NCBI RefSeq assembly: GCF_002564105.1
Contig: NZ_PDBX01000001.1
Location: 496,001 to 560,000 of the forward strand
From: Collimonas sp. PA-H2
GTDB lineage: Bacteria > Pseudomonadota > Gammaproteobacteria > Burkholderiales > Burkholderiaceae_D
Reading direction: 5' to 3'
Length of the DNA stretch: 64,000 bases
Positions 15,510 to 23,526 of this stretch are shown here, piece by piece. The notes under the pieces were generated by a model. It ran no database searches and was not told the origin of the DNA. It saw only the letters and a list, made by a program, of their open reading frames with translations. The stretch's first letter is position 1. Every line of letters starts with the position of its first letter. A program made the position numbers and the translations under genes.

Positions 15510-16725
15510 GGAAGCACTGATTTATTCCATCGCGACCGTTTCCGAGCATGCTCATACCTGAGACAATATTGGCACTTTCACCGGCGCTGGAATCGATCAT
15601 GCAAAAGAGTTTTTCTGACCTTGAGTACGCTGCCAAAAAGAAACTGACGCGGCGTGACCGCTTCCTTGCGGCGATTGATGTGGCGACGCCGTGGGGCAAG
15701 CTGCATAAGCTGATCGAGCCACACTACCCGAAGGTCGCCGGCGCCGGGCGTCCGCCGATTGGATTGGCGCGTATGTTGCGAATGTACGTAGCCCAGCAGT
15801 GCTTTGGCCTGTCTGACGAAGGTATTGAAGATGCGATCTACGACAGCCAGGCCATTCGGGCTTTTGTCGGCATTGACTTGAGCCGCGAGTCGGCGCCGGA
15901 TGCGACGACGCTGCTCAAGTTCCGTCACCTGCTTGAGGCGAAAGGCCTGACACAAAAGATTTTCGAGGCGATCAATGCGCACCTCGCTGCCAAGGGCTTG
16001 ATGATGCGCGAAGGGACCATCGTCGATGCAACCTTGATCGCTGCACCACCATCGACCAAGAATAAGGACGGTGAGCGCGATCCGGAAATGCACCAATCGA
16101 AGAAGGGTAATGACTGGCATTTCGGCATGAAGGCGCATATCGGCGTGGACGCTGCTTCCGGCTTGGTCCATACCGTTGTGGGCACTGCTGGCAATGTCTC
16201 CGATGTCACGCAGGCGCACGCGCTGCTGCACGGCGATGAAGTGGCGGCGTTCGGCGATGCGGGCTATCAGGGTGTGGAAAAGCGCATTGAGAATATTGGC
16301 AAAGCCGTGACGTGGCACGTGGCGATGAAGCGCGCCAAACGCAAAGCCCTGCCGAAGAACAAGCTGGGTCGCATGACTGAAAAACTTGAGCATCTCAAGG
16401 CGAGCGTACGCGCCAAAGTCGAGCATCCATTTCATGTCATCAAGAACCTGTTCCGTCATCAGAAGACCCGTTACCGTGGCTTGGCGAAGAACACCGCCCA
16501 GTTGTTCACGTTGTTCGGCTTTGCAAATTTGGTGCTGGCCGGCAGGCGATTTACGATCACTGAAACCCGAAGTGCGTCCTGAACGCCGAAAGGCGTGAAA
16601 TACAGGGGCAATTTCGCCCCAAAATGCAATTTTCGAGCAGCTTTCGGCCGCAATTCCCGTGACGACAAAAATCGTCGCCAAAAATTCGACCGCGCGGCAG
16701 AAATTATGAATTGATCAGTGCTTCC
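15510..16725 (+). mobile_element. IS5-family insertion sequence, copy 2 (inverted relative to copy 1)
   Basis: A 1,216-bp element between CTAG at 15506-15509 and CTAG at 16726-16729, with the same ends and the same transposase as copy 1 but opposite orientation. About 900 bp separate the two copies. Confidence 0.9.
15599..16582 (+). CDS. IS5-family transposase (copy 2)
   Basis: Identical in protein sequence to the transposase of copy 1, with all three catalytic residues (VDATL, GDAGYQ, VEHPF). The frame is open from 15548; I use the ATG at 15599 by alignment with IS5. The gene is intact. Confidence 0.9.
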   Translation: MQKSFSDLEYAAKKKLTRRDRFLAAIDVATPWGKLHKLIEPHYPKVAGAGRPPIGLARMLRMYVAQQCFGLSDEGIEDAIYDSQAIRAFVGIDLSRESAPDATTLLKFRHLLEAKGLTQKIFEAINAHLAAKGLMMREGTIVDATLIAAPPSTKNKDGERDPEMHQSKKGNDWHFGMKAHIGVDAASGLVHTVVGTAGNVSDVTQAHALLHGDEVAAFGDAGYQGVEKRIENIGKAVTWHVAMKRAKRKALPKNKLGRMTEKLEHLKASVRAKVEHPFHVIKNLFRHQKTRYRGLAKNTAQLFTLFGFANLVLAGRRFTITETRSAS

Positions 16726-16729
16726 CTAG

Positions 16730-17098
16730 GAATAATTACAATAATCAGTATCGTGGAGGGCAAGATCCGTCCCCACAACAGTCCGCAGATATGCTCAACT
16801 CGCCAAAGAGCGTTACATCAAGTGGCTGCAGGATGTCGACCGACTAGAGTCGTCGATATTCGATTCACGTCCACCGAAGAATTAAATATCGCAGCAGAGA
16901 ATCATTAATCGATGCTTGATCGGTCACACTGAAACCAAGTAGAGGCCGAGCCGGACAGTGATATGCCGACCCTTTTGTGTGACCTTGATCGCTGAATGTT
17001 TTTTTACTTTTGCACCTGACTAAATAACGCTATTTGCACTATCACTCGGTAGCTATTAACCGTTGCTCTGTAGTTCGTAATTTGCCACGAAAGATCTG
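16730..17098. other. Gap after IS copy 2, with gene remnants
   Basis: Up to about 16849 the sequence may be the displaced 3' end of the gene broken at 15505. In another frame 16780-16884 reads YAQLAKERYIKWLQDVDRL and ends at TAA, looking like the C-terminus of a lost protein I cannot name. The rest (16885-17098) shows no gene and should hold the promoter of the 17099 gene. Confidence 0.35.
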
Positions 17099-17515
17099 AT
17101 GAAGCATTCATTCCGCCTGCATGTCCCGCTAATTGTTATATGTGCATTTGTCGTCGCGCCAGCAACGGCTGTCAGTAACGATACAGATATAGATGCCGCA
17201 ATTAAAGCGGTATCGCGTGATTACAGCGAATCGTTGAAAAGTAACGTAGTAAAAGATGGCAGTAACAACATATCACCAGACGTGGCAAGCTCGAATATAG
17301 CAAGGAAAAACACGAAGCCGCCCGAGGGAAGTAAGGCCTGTCCCCCGGCCCCAAGCGGCTTGACCACCTATGCGACAAGCATCGGCATTGGATTGCTCAC
17401 CGGAAAATTTTATCCTCCGTTAAGCCCCGAGCAAAGATGCGACATAATGACTTCGACTGTAAGGGATCCGGGTCCTGCTTTTCAACACAATATGCCTTTT
17501 GTGATCATTAAGTGA
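17099..17515 (+). CDS. Small exported protein, unknown function
   Basis: A 138-residue protein with a signal peptide (MKHSFRLHVPLIVICAFVVAPA, cut near TAV). The mature part is polar with three cysteines or so and a hydrophobic stretch GIGLLTGKFYPPLSPEQRCD. No family is recognised. GAAAG lies about 7 bases before the ATG. It precedes the phospholipase gene in the same orientation, but 284 bases separate them, so a shared operon is uncertain. Confidence 0.6.
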   Translation: MKHSFRLHVPLIVICAFVVAPATAVSNDTDIDAAIKAVSRDYSESLKSNVVKDGSNNISPDVASSNIARKNTKPPEGSKACPPAPSGLTTYATSIGIGLLTGKFYPPLSPEQRCDIMTSTVRDPGPAFQHNMPFVIIK

Positions 17516-17799
17516 GCCGGAATGGAGAGCGCCTCCCGTTCATTTTCCTTGCCTACACATCTTCTGCAGAAGCAGTGCGACCTCGGCCTTTTTTGCCGTA
17601 ATTTACTGCCACGCGGCGACACGATCAGTGTTCTCCACACTGCTCACATCGCTATACTTTTCCCCACCCCCACAGAATAACAATCCGCTCTCACGCTTCG
17701 ATTCGTTCATCGTGATCGCTGCGTCGATGCTGCCGTTAAAGCTCAAGCGAATGTCAATATCCTCTAGCATTCTTCCGCGCATAAAAAGGGCAGAATAAA
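17516..17799. other. Short gap before the phospholipase gene
   Basis: A minus-strand open frame in 17603-17768 (MLEDIDIRLSFNGSIDAA) is conceivable as a tiny gene, but it has no properly spaced ribosome site. Otherwise nothing is seen except the AAAGGGCAG ribosome site at the right end. Confidence 0.3.
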
Positions 17800-20136
17800 T
17801 TGAATAAGTCGATGTTTCCTCACGTCCCACTCAGGTTATTTCTCGGTGCAAGCATGTATGCATTGCTGGGGCTGGCGCAAGTACATGCCGTGCCGGCAAC
17901 ACCCAATGCCACAATCGAAGTCAGCAATACAAGGACAAGTATACCGGTCCGCCCCCGTATCGGCCTGGTATTGTCGGGCGGCGGGGCTCGCGGTTATGCG
18001 CATTTGGGAGTGTTGCAAGCGCTCGAGAAAATGCATATCCCCATCGATTATGTCGCGGCCACCAGCATGGGGGCAGTTGTCGGTGGGCTGTATGCGAGCG
18101 GGCTGTCGGTCGATGAGCTGGACCGTATTCTGACGGAGACCAATCTGAGCGATATCGCCTTCGACCGCAATGATCGGGCAGAATTGCCCCAGTCCCAGCG
18201 CGAAGATGATTATCAATATCCTATCGGCTTGTCCGCTGGTTACGGCGACGGCAAGCTGAAACTGCCAAAGGGCCTGGTGCAAGGGAATAACCTGCTGGCG
18301 TTGCTACAGAACTGGACTCCGCAACTGCCGGCGAGCATCTCCTTCGATAAGCTGCCGACGCCTTTCCGCGCGGTGGCAACCGATCTCGGCAGCGGTGCGG
18401 AAGTCATATTGAGTCAAGGCTCATTGCCGCGCGCAATTCGCGCCAGCATGGCTGTGCCTGGACTATTCGCGCCACTCAAGCTGAATGGCCGCACACTGGT
18501 GGACGGCGGCCTGGTGCAGAACCTGCCGGTATCGCTGGCGCGCAGCATGGGTGCAGATATCATTATCGCGGTCAATATTGCCACCGATCTGCAGGATCCG
18601 TCCACCCTCGATTCACCGACTGCGGTGGCGCAACAGATGGTGACCATCCTGATTCAGCAGAACGTTAAGAGGCAGCTCGATTCGCTCATGAAGGAGGATA
18701 TATTGATCGAGCCGGACATGGGCGATCTGGGCTTTGCCGATTTTTCGCGCGGCAAGGACGGTGTCAAGGCCGGTTACGAGGCGACCGAGCGCCAGCGCTC
18801 CAAATTGGCGGCGCTGGTGCTGCCGCAGCAGCAATGGAAAGAATATCTTGCGGCGCGCAGCGGCGGCCCTATGCTTGCGCAGGATGCCCATATCGATGAG
18901 ATCCAGATCAACAGCAACGGCCAGGTGCCGGCTGCGGTGGTGCGCCGCGCGTTGGACGTCAAGGAAGGCGATTTCTACAACCCAGTAGCATTGAACAAGG
19001 ATGTGGCGCGGCTGGCGACCAACGGTGATTTCAAGAGCGTGACGCAGGAGCTGATGACGGAGAACGGGCACAATGTGCTGAAGGTGGATGCCGATGAAAA
19101 ATCCTGGGGCCCGAATTTTCTGTTGTTCGGCCTGGGCGTATCGAATACATTCAATGGTCGCGGAAATTTCAATTTGCAGTTGGGGCACCGTTTGCCATGG
19201 TTGACCGCAGGCGGTTTGGAGTGGCGCAACGACATCGCGCTGGGCAGCGCACAAACCAGCCTGCGTACCGAATTGCGGCAGCCGTTATGGAATACCGTCG
19301 GTCTGTATGCGGCGCCCTATGCCGAATACCAGCGCCGTCATGCTGATTTTTATGGCGGTGGCGACGATGCCAGCTCAAAAACCCTTCCAATCACAGGCAT
19401 TCAGAGTGACACGACCAAGGTCGGTATAGACATCGGCATCCCACTGTGGCGGATCGGGGAGTTGCGCGTCGGTGCCAATTATCAGTGGCAGACGATTGCG
19501 CCGTCCTACTCGACACCGATCGTTATCAACCCGGACGGCACAATTTTTCAGTTTGAGAGAACTCGACAAAACCAACCCATCATTCGCTCGCAATTAACCA
19601 TCGATCAGCTCGACGATCCTTTGTTTCCGCGCAAAGGCTATTACCTTTCTGCCGTCAATAACATCGCGTTTGGCGCTACCGGAAATCGTTACAACGATGT
19701 GCAAGGCAAGGCACTGTGGGCGATCAGCAAGGGCCCCCATACACTCAACCTGGCGGTGGAGGCCGCCGGCACCTATGCGAATGCGGGTGATGCCGTGGGC
19801 AATGGTGGCCTCGGGTTTACCTTGGGAGGTTTCCAGCACCTGTCGGCTTACAGCACGGACCAATTTAACGGGAGTTACTTGTTGTATGGTCGTGCCAGTT
19901 ATCTGCGGGACATGCCGGGGTTGAATTTGCCTGGCTTACGCAATGTGGTACTGGGCAGCAGCCTTGAGATTGGTGATGTCTGGTACACACGGACAGAGTT
20001 TGGCCGCGGTCCTTACAAAAAAAACGCAAGTTTGTTTTTCGGGGGAAATAGTTTCCTCGGTCCGCTGTATTTTGGTGCAGCTGTTGCCCCGCGCGGCGTC
20101 TGGAATATGTATCTGCAATTGGGACGGGTGTTCTGA
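17800..20136 (+). CDS. PlpD-like patatin phospholipase with POTRA and outer-membrane barrel (type Vd)
   Basis: A 778-residue protein. After a signal peptide (cut near VHA) comes a patatin domain: LSGGGARGYAHLG (oxyanion loop), ATSMGAVVGG (nucleophile Ser; the first Gly of GxSxG is Ala) and DGGLVQNLPV (catalytic Asp). A POTRA-like segment (DEIQINSNGQVPAAVVRRA) follows near residue 370, and the last 330 residues form a BamA/D15-type barrel ending in LGRVF. This is the architecture of Pseudomonas PlpD, a self-secreted lipase. The TTG start is preferred because AAGGGCAG lies just upstream; an ATG follows four codons later. It lies inside the prophage as cargo. Confidence 0.85.
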   Translation: MNKSMFPHVPLRLFLGASMYALLGLAQVHAVPATPNATIEVSNTRTSIPVRPRIGLVLSGGGARGYAHLGVLQALEKMHIPIDYVAATSMGAVVGGLYASGLSVDELDRILTETNLSDIAFDRNDRAELPQSQREDDYQYPIGLSAGYGDGKLKLPKGLVQGNNLLALLQNWTPQLPASISFDKLPTPFRAVATDLGSGAEVILSQGSLPRAIRASMAVPGLFAPLKLNGRTLVDGGLVQNLPVSLARSMGADIIIAVNIATDLQDPSTLDSPTAVAQQMVTILIQQNVKRQLDSLMKEDILIEPDMGDLGFADFSRGKDGVKAGYEATERQRSKLAALVLPQQQWKEYLAARSGGPMLAQDAHIDEIQINSNGQVPAAVVRRALDVKEGDFYNPVALNKDVARLATNGDFKSVTQELMTENGHNVLKVDADEKSWGPNFLLFGLGVSNTFNGRGNFNLQLGHRLPWLTAGGLEWRNDIALGSAQTSLRTELRQPLWNTVGLYAAPYAEYQRRHADFYGGGDDASSKTLPITGIQSDTTKVGIDIGIPLWRIGELRVGANYQWQTIAPSYSTPIVINPDGTIFQFERTRQNQPIIRSQLTIDQLDDPLFPRKGYYLSAVNNIAFGATGNRYNDVQGKALWAISKGPHTLNLAVEAAGTYANAGDAVGNGGLGFTLGGFQHLSAYSTDQFNGSYLLYGRASYLRDMPGLNLPGLRNVVLGSSLEIGDVWYTRTEFGRGPYKKNASLFFGGNSFLGPLYFGAAVAPRGVWNMYLQLGRVF

Positions 20137-20234
20137 ACGGCGTTGTGGCCACACGCGTGCAAAGCGTTGCTTTTTTCCGGAAAATTGACGAACGCTACGG
20201 GCTTCCCAATCGCGCCATGAACATCTGCTTGCAA

Positions 20235-20921
20235 TCATCTGTCCACCCGCCCCTCAGATACATCACTTTCTTTCGCAAATAATGGATAGCTGCCATCGTC
20301 TGTTGCCGCTTTCGTGCGGAAATCGGCAATCATCGACCGACGCTCCACAAACTGTTTTGCCTTACACGAGGCGTCGCCGGCGGCGTCCACCGCACTCTCC
20401 AGGATCGAACCAGCCAGGACATCATTCTGGAATGCCTCGTTCTTGCGGCACACCTTGTCGTACGCTTCCTGTAGCTGGCTGATTCGCTGGGTCAAGCTCT
20501 CCAGGTGCGAACGCAATGGCGCCACCTCTCCCGCGTTCTTCAGCAAGACAGTGACCATTGCCGCAACGTTCTGCTCTACCGTCCCTTGTACCGACCGCAA
20601 CACTGCCACCTGCTCAGCGGTACGCGGATCCCGCTCGGGCTCATTCGACAGTCCCAGGAGATAATCGGCGCTCACGCCGTAGGCGACGGCAGCACGCACG
20701 ATGAACTCTCTCGATACGCTAGCGTGGCCGGCTTCAATCTTGGATAGCTGCGATGAATTGCTATACCCTAAAGTCTTTGCCGCCTCGCGCTGATCGAGGT
20801 GGTTGAGCTTTCTCGCCAGAATCAAGCGGCGGCAAATCTCTTCGCCTCTATCATGGTGCTCTCCACCAGAGCGCCGGTCCGCCGACGCCGAAAACGCCGC
20901 AATGTCATTAACGTATCCCAT
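20235..20921 (-). CDS. Phage XRE-type transcriptional regulator with helical C-terminus
   Basis: A 228-residue protein. An HTH_XRE domain (RLILARKLNHLDQREAA, KTLGYSNSSQLSKIEAG) spans about residues 35-95; the rest is helical, with EAYDKVCRKNEAFQND. The start at the second ATG of a tandem pair is favoured by GGAGG five bases upstream. It is the last gene of the leftward early operon and converges with the phospholipase gene. By position it may control late genes, but this is inference. A decayed relative of its C-terminus lies at 14780-15117. Confidence 0.75.
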   Translation of the reverse strand: MGYVNDIAAFSASADRRSGGEHHDRGEEICRRLILARKLNHLDQREAAKTLGYSNSSQLSKIEAGHASVSREFIVRAAVAYGVSADYLLGLSNEPERDPRTAEQVAVLRSVQGTVEQNVAAMVTVLLKNAGEVAPLRSHLESLTQRISQLQEAYDKVCRKNEAFQNDVLAGSILESAVDAAGDASCKAKQFVERRSMIADFRTKAATDDGSYPLFAKESDVSEGRVDR

Positions 20922-20946
20922 CATGCCCTCCGCTTTTCCAAATTGT

Positions 20947-21348
20947 TCATACGCCCAGCTCCAGGCACTGCGCACTCACTACGGCGACTGCAGCGCTAAA
21001 TACGTTGATAGGAATGTGACTGAGCATTTCGTCCAATCCGCCGGCGGCACGACGAAGCGATGCAGCTTCATCCGCCGACACACCAACCTTGCCTACCCTA
21101 TCGAAGCGGTCACAGATTGCCAGCATAGTGTCGTTAGCTCTTGCCAGCGACTCGCCGCTGGCGCCGGAGTTACCCATTGCGTGGAGCATCTTCGATAGCT
21201 GGTTGTACGCATCGGGACTGGGTTCGGCAATCAGCAACTCGATTGCCAGCCGCAGCTCCAGCGCCAGGTCGTTGCGGGTGCATCGCATCATCGGAACGAA
21301 TGCTCCTCTCAGCTTGTATGCCTTGCGGGGTCGCTTAGTGCCAGCCAT
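20947..21348 (-). CDS. Phage early-operon protein, unrecognised
   Basis: A 133-residue, mostly helical protein (MAGTKRPRKAYKLRGAF at the start; LALELRLAIELLIAEP; RRAAGGLDEMLSHIPINV). No domain is recognised. Its start overlaps the RusA stop in TAATG, so it is translationally coupled to the resolvase gene. Confidence 0.7.
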   Translation of the reverse strand: MAGTKRPRKAYKLRGAFVPMMRCTRNDLALELRLAIELLIAEPSPDAYNQLSKMLHAMGNSGASGESLARANDTMLAICDRFDRVGKVGVSADEAASLRRAAGGLDEMLSHIPINVFSAAVAVVSAQCLELGV

Positions 21349-21830
21349 TACGGATTCCCTTCCACAGGAGCGGCGATAACAGTGGCAGACGCCCGTGCGG
21401 CATAATGTTTACTGGCGACTATCCGCACCACCTGCGAGTCATCACCCCAAACGATGTTGCTGCATGCATCCTTGATGCCCTTGACCACGTTGTCCAGGTC
21501 AGGCTTGCCCGTTGGCCGCAAGTCGCCAGAAATCGCGTTGGCGCGCTTCGTCTTGGAATAGCTGGCGGGAATCTGCATGTACAGGATGACGTACAGCTCA
21601 ACGGGGCCAGCCAGCGGACTGCTGCCACGCATCGCCGCCTTCGCCGCCCAGCTCACCTGCTGCTCGTAAGTCGCAGTCTTGACCGGTGTGTATGCCTTGA
21701 CGCCCTTCCCTACGCGAGCAAAGCGCGGGCGGCCTTTCGCCACTGGTTGACCATCCACGACGAAATTAATTACAGCCGCCGGAGGGCTCGACACCCCCAA
21801 TTTCACTTCCACGCGCTCAAGGCAAGTCAT
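21348..21830 (-). CDS. RusA-family Holliday junction endonuclease
   Basis: A 160-residue protein. FVVDGQPVAKGRPRFAR is the conserved N-terminal strand, and PTGKPDLDNVVKGIKDA plus VWGDDSQVV carry the catalytic aspartates of RusA. RusA cuts four-way junctions symmetrically after replication or recombination, working here with the RecT module and replication protein of the same phage. It overlaps the replication gene by 14 bases. Confidence 0.88.
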   Translation of the reverse strand: MTCLERVEVKLGVSSPPAAVINFVVDGQPVAKGRPRFARVGKGVKAYTPVKTATYEQQVSWAAKAAMRGSSPLAGPVELYVILYMQIPASYSKTKRANAISGDLRPTGKPDLDNVVKGIKDACSNIVWGDDSQVVRIVASKHYAARASATVIAAPVEGNP

Positions 21831-22734
21831 CCAACATTCCTTTCGATTTAATCAACGCTTTCAAATTCAACCCCTCTGGCTTCTTGCCCCGCACCTCCTC
21901 GGCGCGGTCAGACCTGGTTATCCTGCTTCGTGGCGGGGGTGGCGCTTGCCCGCCGTTATCGATGGCAGCCTGTACCCGCCCCTTGAACGTCGGCATCGAC
22001 TCGCCGGCAATGGGCATCAAGCCAACCTCAGCCCCTTTGGCGACAATGGAAGCATCCGTTGCCCACCATGCGCCCTGCCCGCCGCCCCTACTGGCAACCA
22101 GAGGCTTCTCGTTGCGGCACCAATTGCGCCAAGTCGCCAGCCAATCGGTTTTGCATCCGCGCTGCCCCGGTTGCGAAATCCAGTGATCTCGAAACTTGTC
22201 GGCTACCAAACGGACATGCTCAGGCGTCCAGGTCGGGTGCATCTCCAGAGCCCAGTCTCCCCACGACTTCGTAAGCGTCCAGTCTTCGAGCAAGCGGGAA
22301 CCGCGTGCCCTCTGACGTTTACTTGATGGTTCTATTGATGGTTCCTTGATGGTTCTGGGTGCGAGATCTGCGGGGGTGGGGTGCAAAATCTGCGGGGGTA
22401 CGGGTGCAGATTCTGCGGGGGTGGGTGCAGATATCGCGGGGTGCCGAATCTGCGGGGGTGCGAATTCTGCGGGGGTGCTAAAACTGCGGGGGTCTATTTT
22501 ATACACGGTGCTGCGCCCGTTACGCAGGCCACGCCTCACAATGCCGGCCGCTTCCATATCAGTGATGTGCTGCTGTACCGTACGCTCACCCATGCTGCAC
22601 TTCTGCGCAATTGCGCCGACAGATGGATAGCATTCACCCTGGTCGTTCGCGTTGTCGCACAGCGCAAGCAACACCATTTTCCGACCAGACGGCAAATCAG
22701 TCTTCCATGCAAGAGACATTAAATTAATACTCAT
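21817..22734 (-). CDS. Phage replication initiation protein (lambda-O-like, winged helix)
   Basis: A 305-residue protein. The N-terminal winged helix (HTH_36-like: GECYPSVGAIAQKCSMGERTV, then QQHITDMEAAGIVRRG) should bind origin DNA. A Pro/Ala-rich linker (residues about 80-140) is encoded by an iteron array (22323-22494). The C-terminal half (DWALEMHPTWTPEHVRLVADKF, WLATWRNWCRN) resembles the helicase-loader end of phage replication proteins. This matches lambda O, whose origin lies inside the O gene between its two domains. Start overlaps the previous stop (TAATG). Confidence 0.8.
   Translation of the reverse strand: MSINLMSLAWKTDLPSGRKMVLLALCDNANDQGECYPSVGAIAQKCSMGERTVQQHITDMEAAGIVRRGLRNGRSTVYKIDPRSFSTPAEFAPPQIRHPAISAPTPAESAPVPPQILHPTPADLAPRTIKEPSIEPSSKRQRARGSRLLEDWTLTKSWGDWALEMHPTWTPEHVRLVADKFRDHWISQPGQRGCKTDWLATWRNWCRNEKPLVASRGGGQGAWWATDASIVAKGAEVGLMPIAGESMPTFKGRVQAAIDNGGQAPPPPRSRITRSDRAEEVRGKKPEGLNLKALIKSKGMLDDLP
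22323..22494. repeat. Iteron array inside the replication gene, putative phage origin
   Basis: Seven copies of a TCTGCGGGGGTG-type unit begin at 22366, 22388, 22411, 22431, 22448, 22465 and 22482, spaced 22, 23, 20, 17, 17 and 17 bases; the fourth and seventh are variants. Next to them, three TTGATGGTTC repeats begin at 22323, 22335 and 22346. The arrangement, iterons beside a more AT-rich repeat within the O-like gene, is that of lambdoid origins. Function is inferred. Confidence 0.65.
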
Positions 22735-23177
22735 TAGTCATCCATCAACAAGCCTAGACGCCGCAACTCAGCGTGCGTCAAGGCCACCGCTTCTTTAAAT
22801 AGGGAAATCATCGAGTCATAGGAGAAGCCCTCCGGACGCCGTGCGCGACCATCTAGGACGTCATGACAGCGGCAGCATCCGTAGGCGCCCTTCTCATCTG
22901 GCGCCTTGATGCCGTAGCCCTTACCGTCCTCCAGTAGATTGGAGTGACAAAGCACAGTCGTGTCGGTGCGGTAGTTACAAACGCCAGGAAATCGCAGCGT
23001 GCATTCCTGGTCGCGCGCGGAGGCGCGTATCTTGGTCAACGGCTTATGACGGGTCTTGATGCACTTCGGCTTCTTTGATCGATGGAAGGATGAGGAGGAC
23101 AGAACGCCGGTCAGGCCATGAGACATTGCCGTCCGGCGCATTGGCTTCGTCGAACGCTTCATGGGGCTTCGCTTCAT
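22734..23177 (-). CDS. DUF1364/YbcO-type phage nuclease
   Basis: A 147-residue basic protein (MKRSPMKRSTKPMRRT at the start) with a metal-binding nuclease core: QECTLRFPGVCNYRTDTTVL, CHSNLLEDGKGYG and GCCRCHDVLDG. This matches DUF1364, the family of E. coli prophage YbcO, an HNH-like single-strand nuclease. I chose the ATG at 23177 because it overlaps the preceding stop as ATGA; a longer frame exists to 23249. It lies between a small zinc protein and the replication gene. Confidence 0.85.
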   Translation of the reverse strand: MKRSPMKRSTKPMRRTAMSHGLTGVLSSSSFHRSKKPKCIKTRHKPLTKIRASARDQECTLRFPGVCNYRTDTTVLCHSNLLEDGKGYGIKAPDEKGAYGCCRCHDVLDGRARRPEGFSYDSMISLFKEAVALTHAELRRLGLLMDD

Positions 23178-23356
23178 GTACGCAACCTGCATGTCCTGCA
23201 CAAATTGTCCCCGCGCGCGAACTGCCCGACACTCTTTCGCTTGCGGCATGCCCCTTTGCAGACTCGCTGGGCATGATTGAAAACAACTATCTTCGCCGTG
23301 CGTTCGGCATAGCGATCAGCCGCGTGCCGTGGATCTCCTACAGACACAGGAATCAT
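23174..23356 (-). CDS. Small phage zinc-binding protein
   Basis: Sixty residues starting MIPVSVGDPRHAADRYAE and ending in CKGACRKRKSVGQF...CRTC, a CxxxC/CxxC zinc site. It overlaps the upstream and downstream genes through ATGA on both sides, which is good evidence that this short frame is translated. Role unknown; zinc-ribbon proteins of this size are common in phage early operons. Confidence 0.7.
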   Translation of the reverse strand: MIPVSVGDPRHAADRYAERTAKIVVFNHAQRVCKGACRKRKSVGQFARGDNLCRTCRLRT

Positions 23357-23526
23357 GCGGCGGCCATTTCAAGTAGTTCTTTCCGGCGCGCGTGATAAGC
23401 AGCATGCCAGCGTTCAGCTGCCTCAGAATGGACCGGATACCGACAAGCGGTCACAGCATTGCCCTGCTCTGCCGCCGCATGCGCGTGCTGGATGATGCCG
23501 GCGATGGAAATAATGGGTTCGCTCAC
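23353..23526 (-). CDS. 57-residue phage early protein, GTG start
   Basis: The GTG at 23526 overlaps the stop of the YmfL-like gene as GTGA, and its own TGA overlaps the next ATG as ATGA. The product reads (M)SEPIISIAGIIQHAHA, then SEAAERWHAAYHARRKEL, and ends in EMAAA. It is helical and unrecognised. The double overlap makes translation likely although the frame is too short for length-based calling. Confidence 0.65.
   Translation of the reverse strand: MSEPIISIAGIIQHAHAAAEQGNAVTACRYPVHSEAAERWHAAYHARRKELLEMAAA

Noticed and set aside
13391..16725. A composite transposon carrying useful cargo
   Set aside because: The segment between the IS copies holds only a decayed regulator, a tRNA-like scar and a broken gene, so no functional passenger is seen.
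17603..17830. A minus-strand 75-codon gene before the phospholipase
   Set aside because: No properly spaced ribosome site and it overlaps the start of the phospholipase gene; kept only as a note in the gap entry.
22366..22494. A CRISPR array
   Set aside because: Units are about 12-13 bp with 4-10-bp gaps, far too short for CRISPR, and lie within a coding frame.
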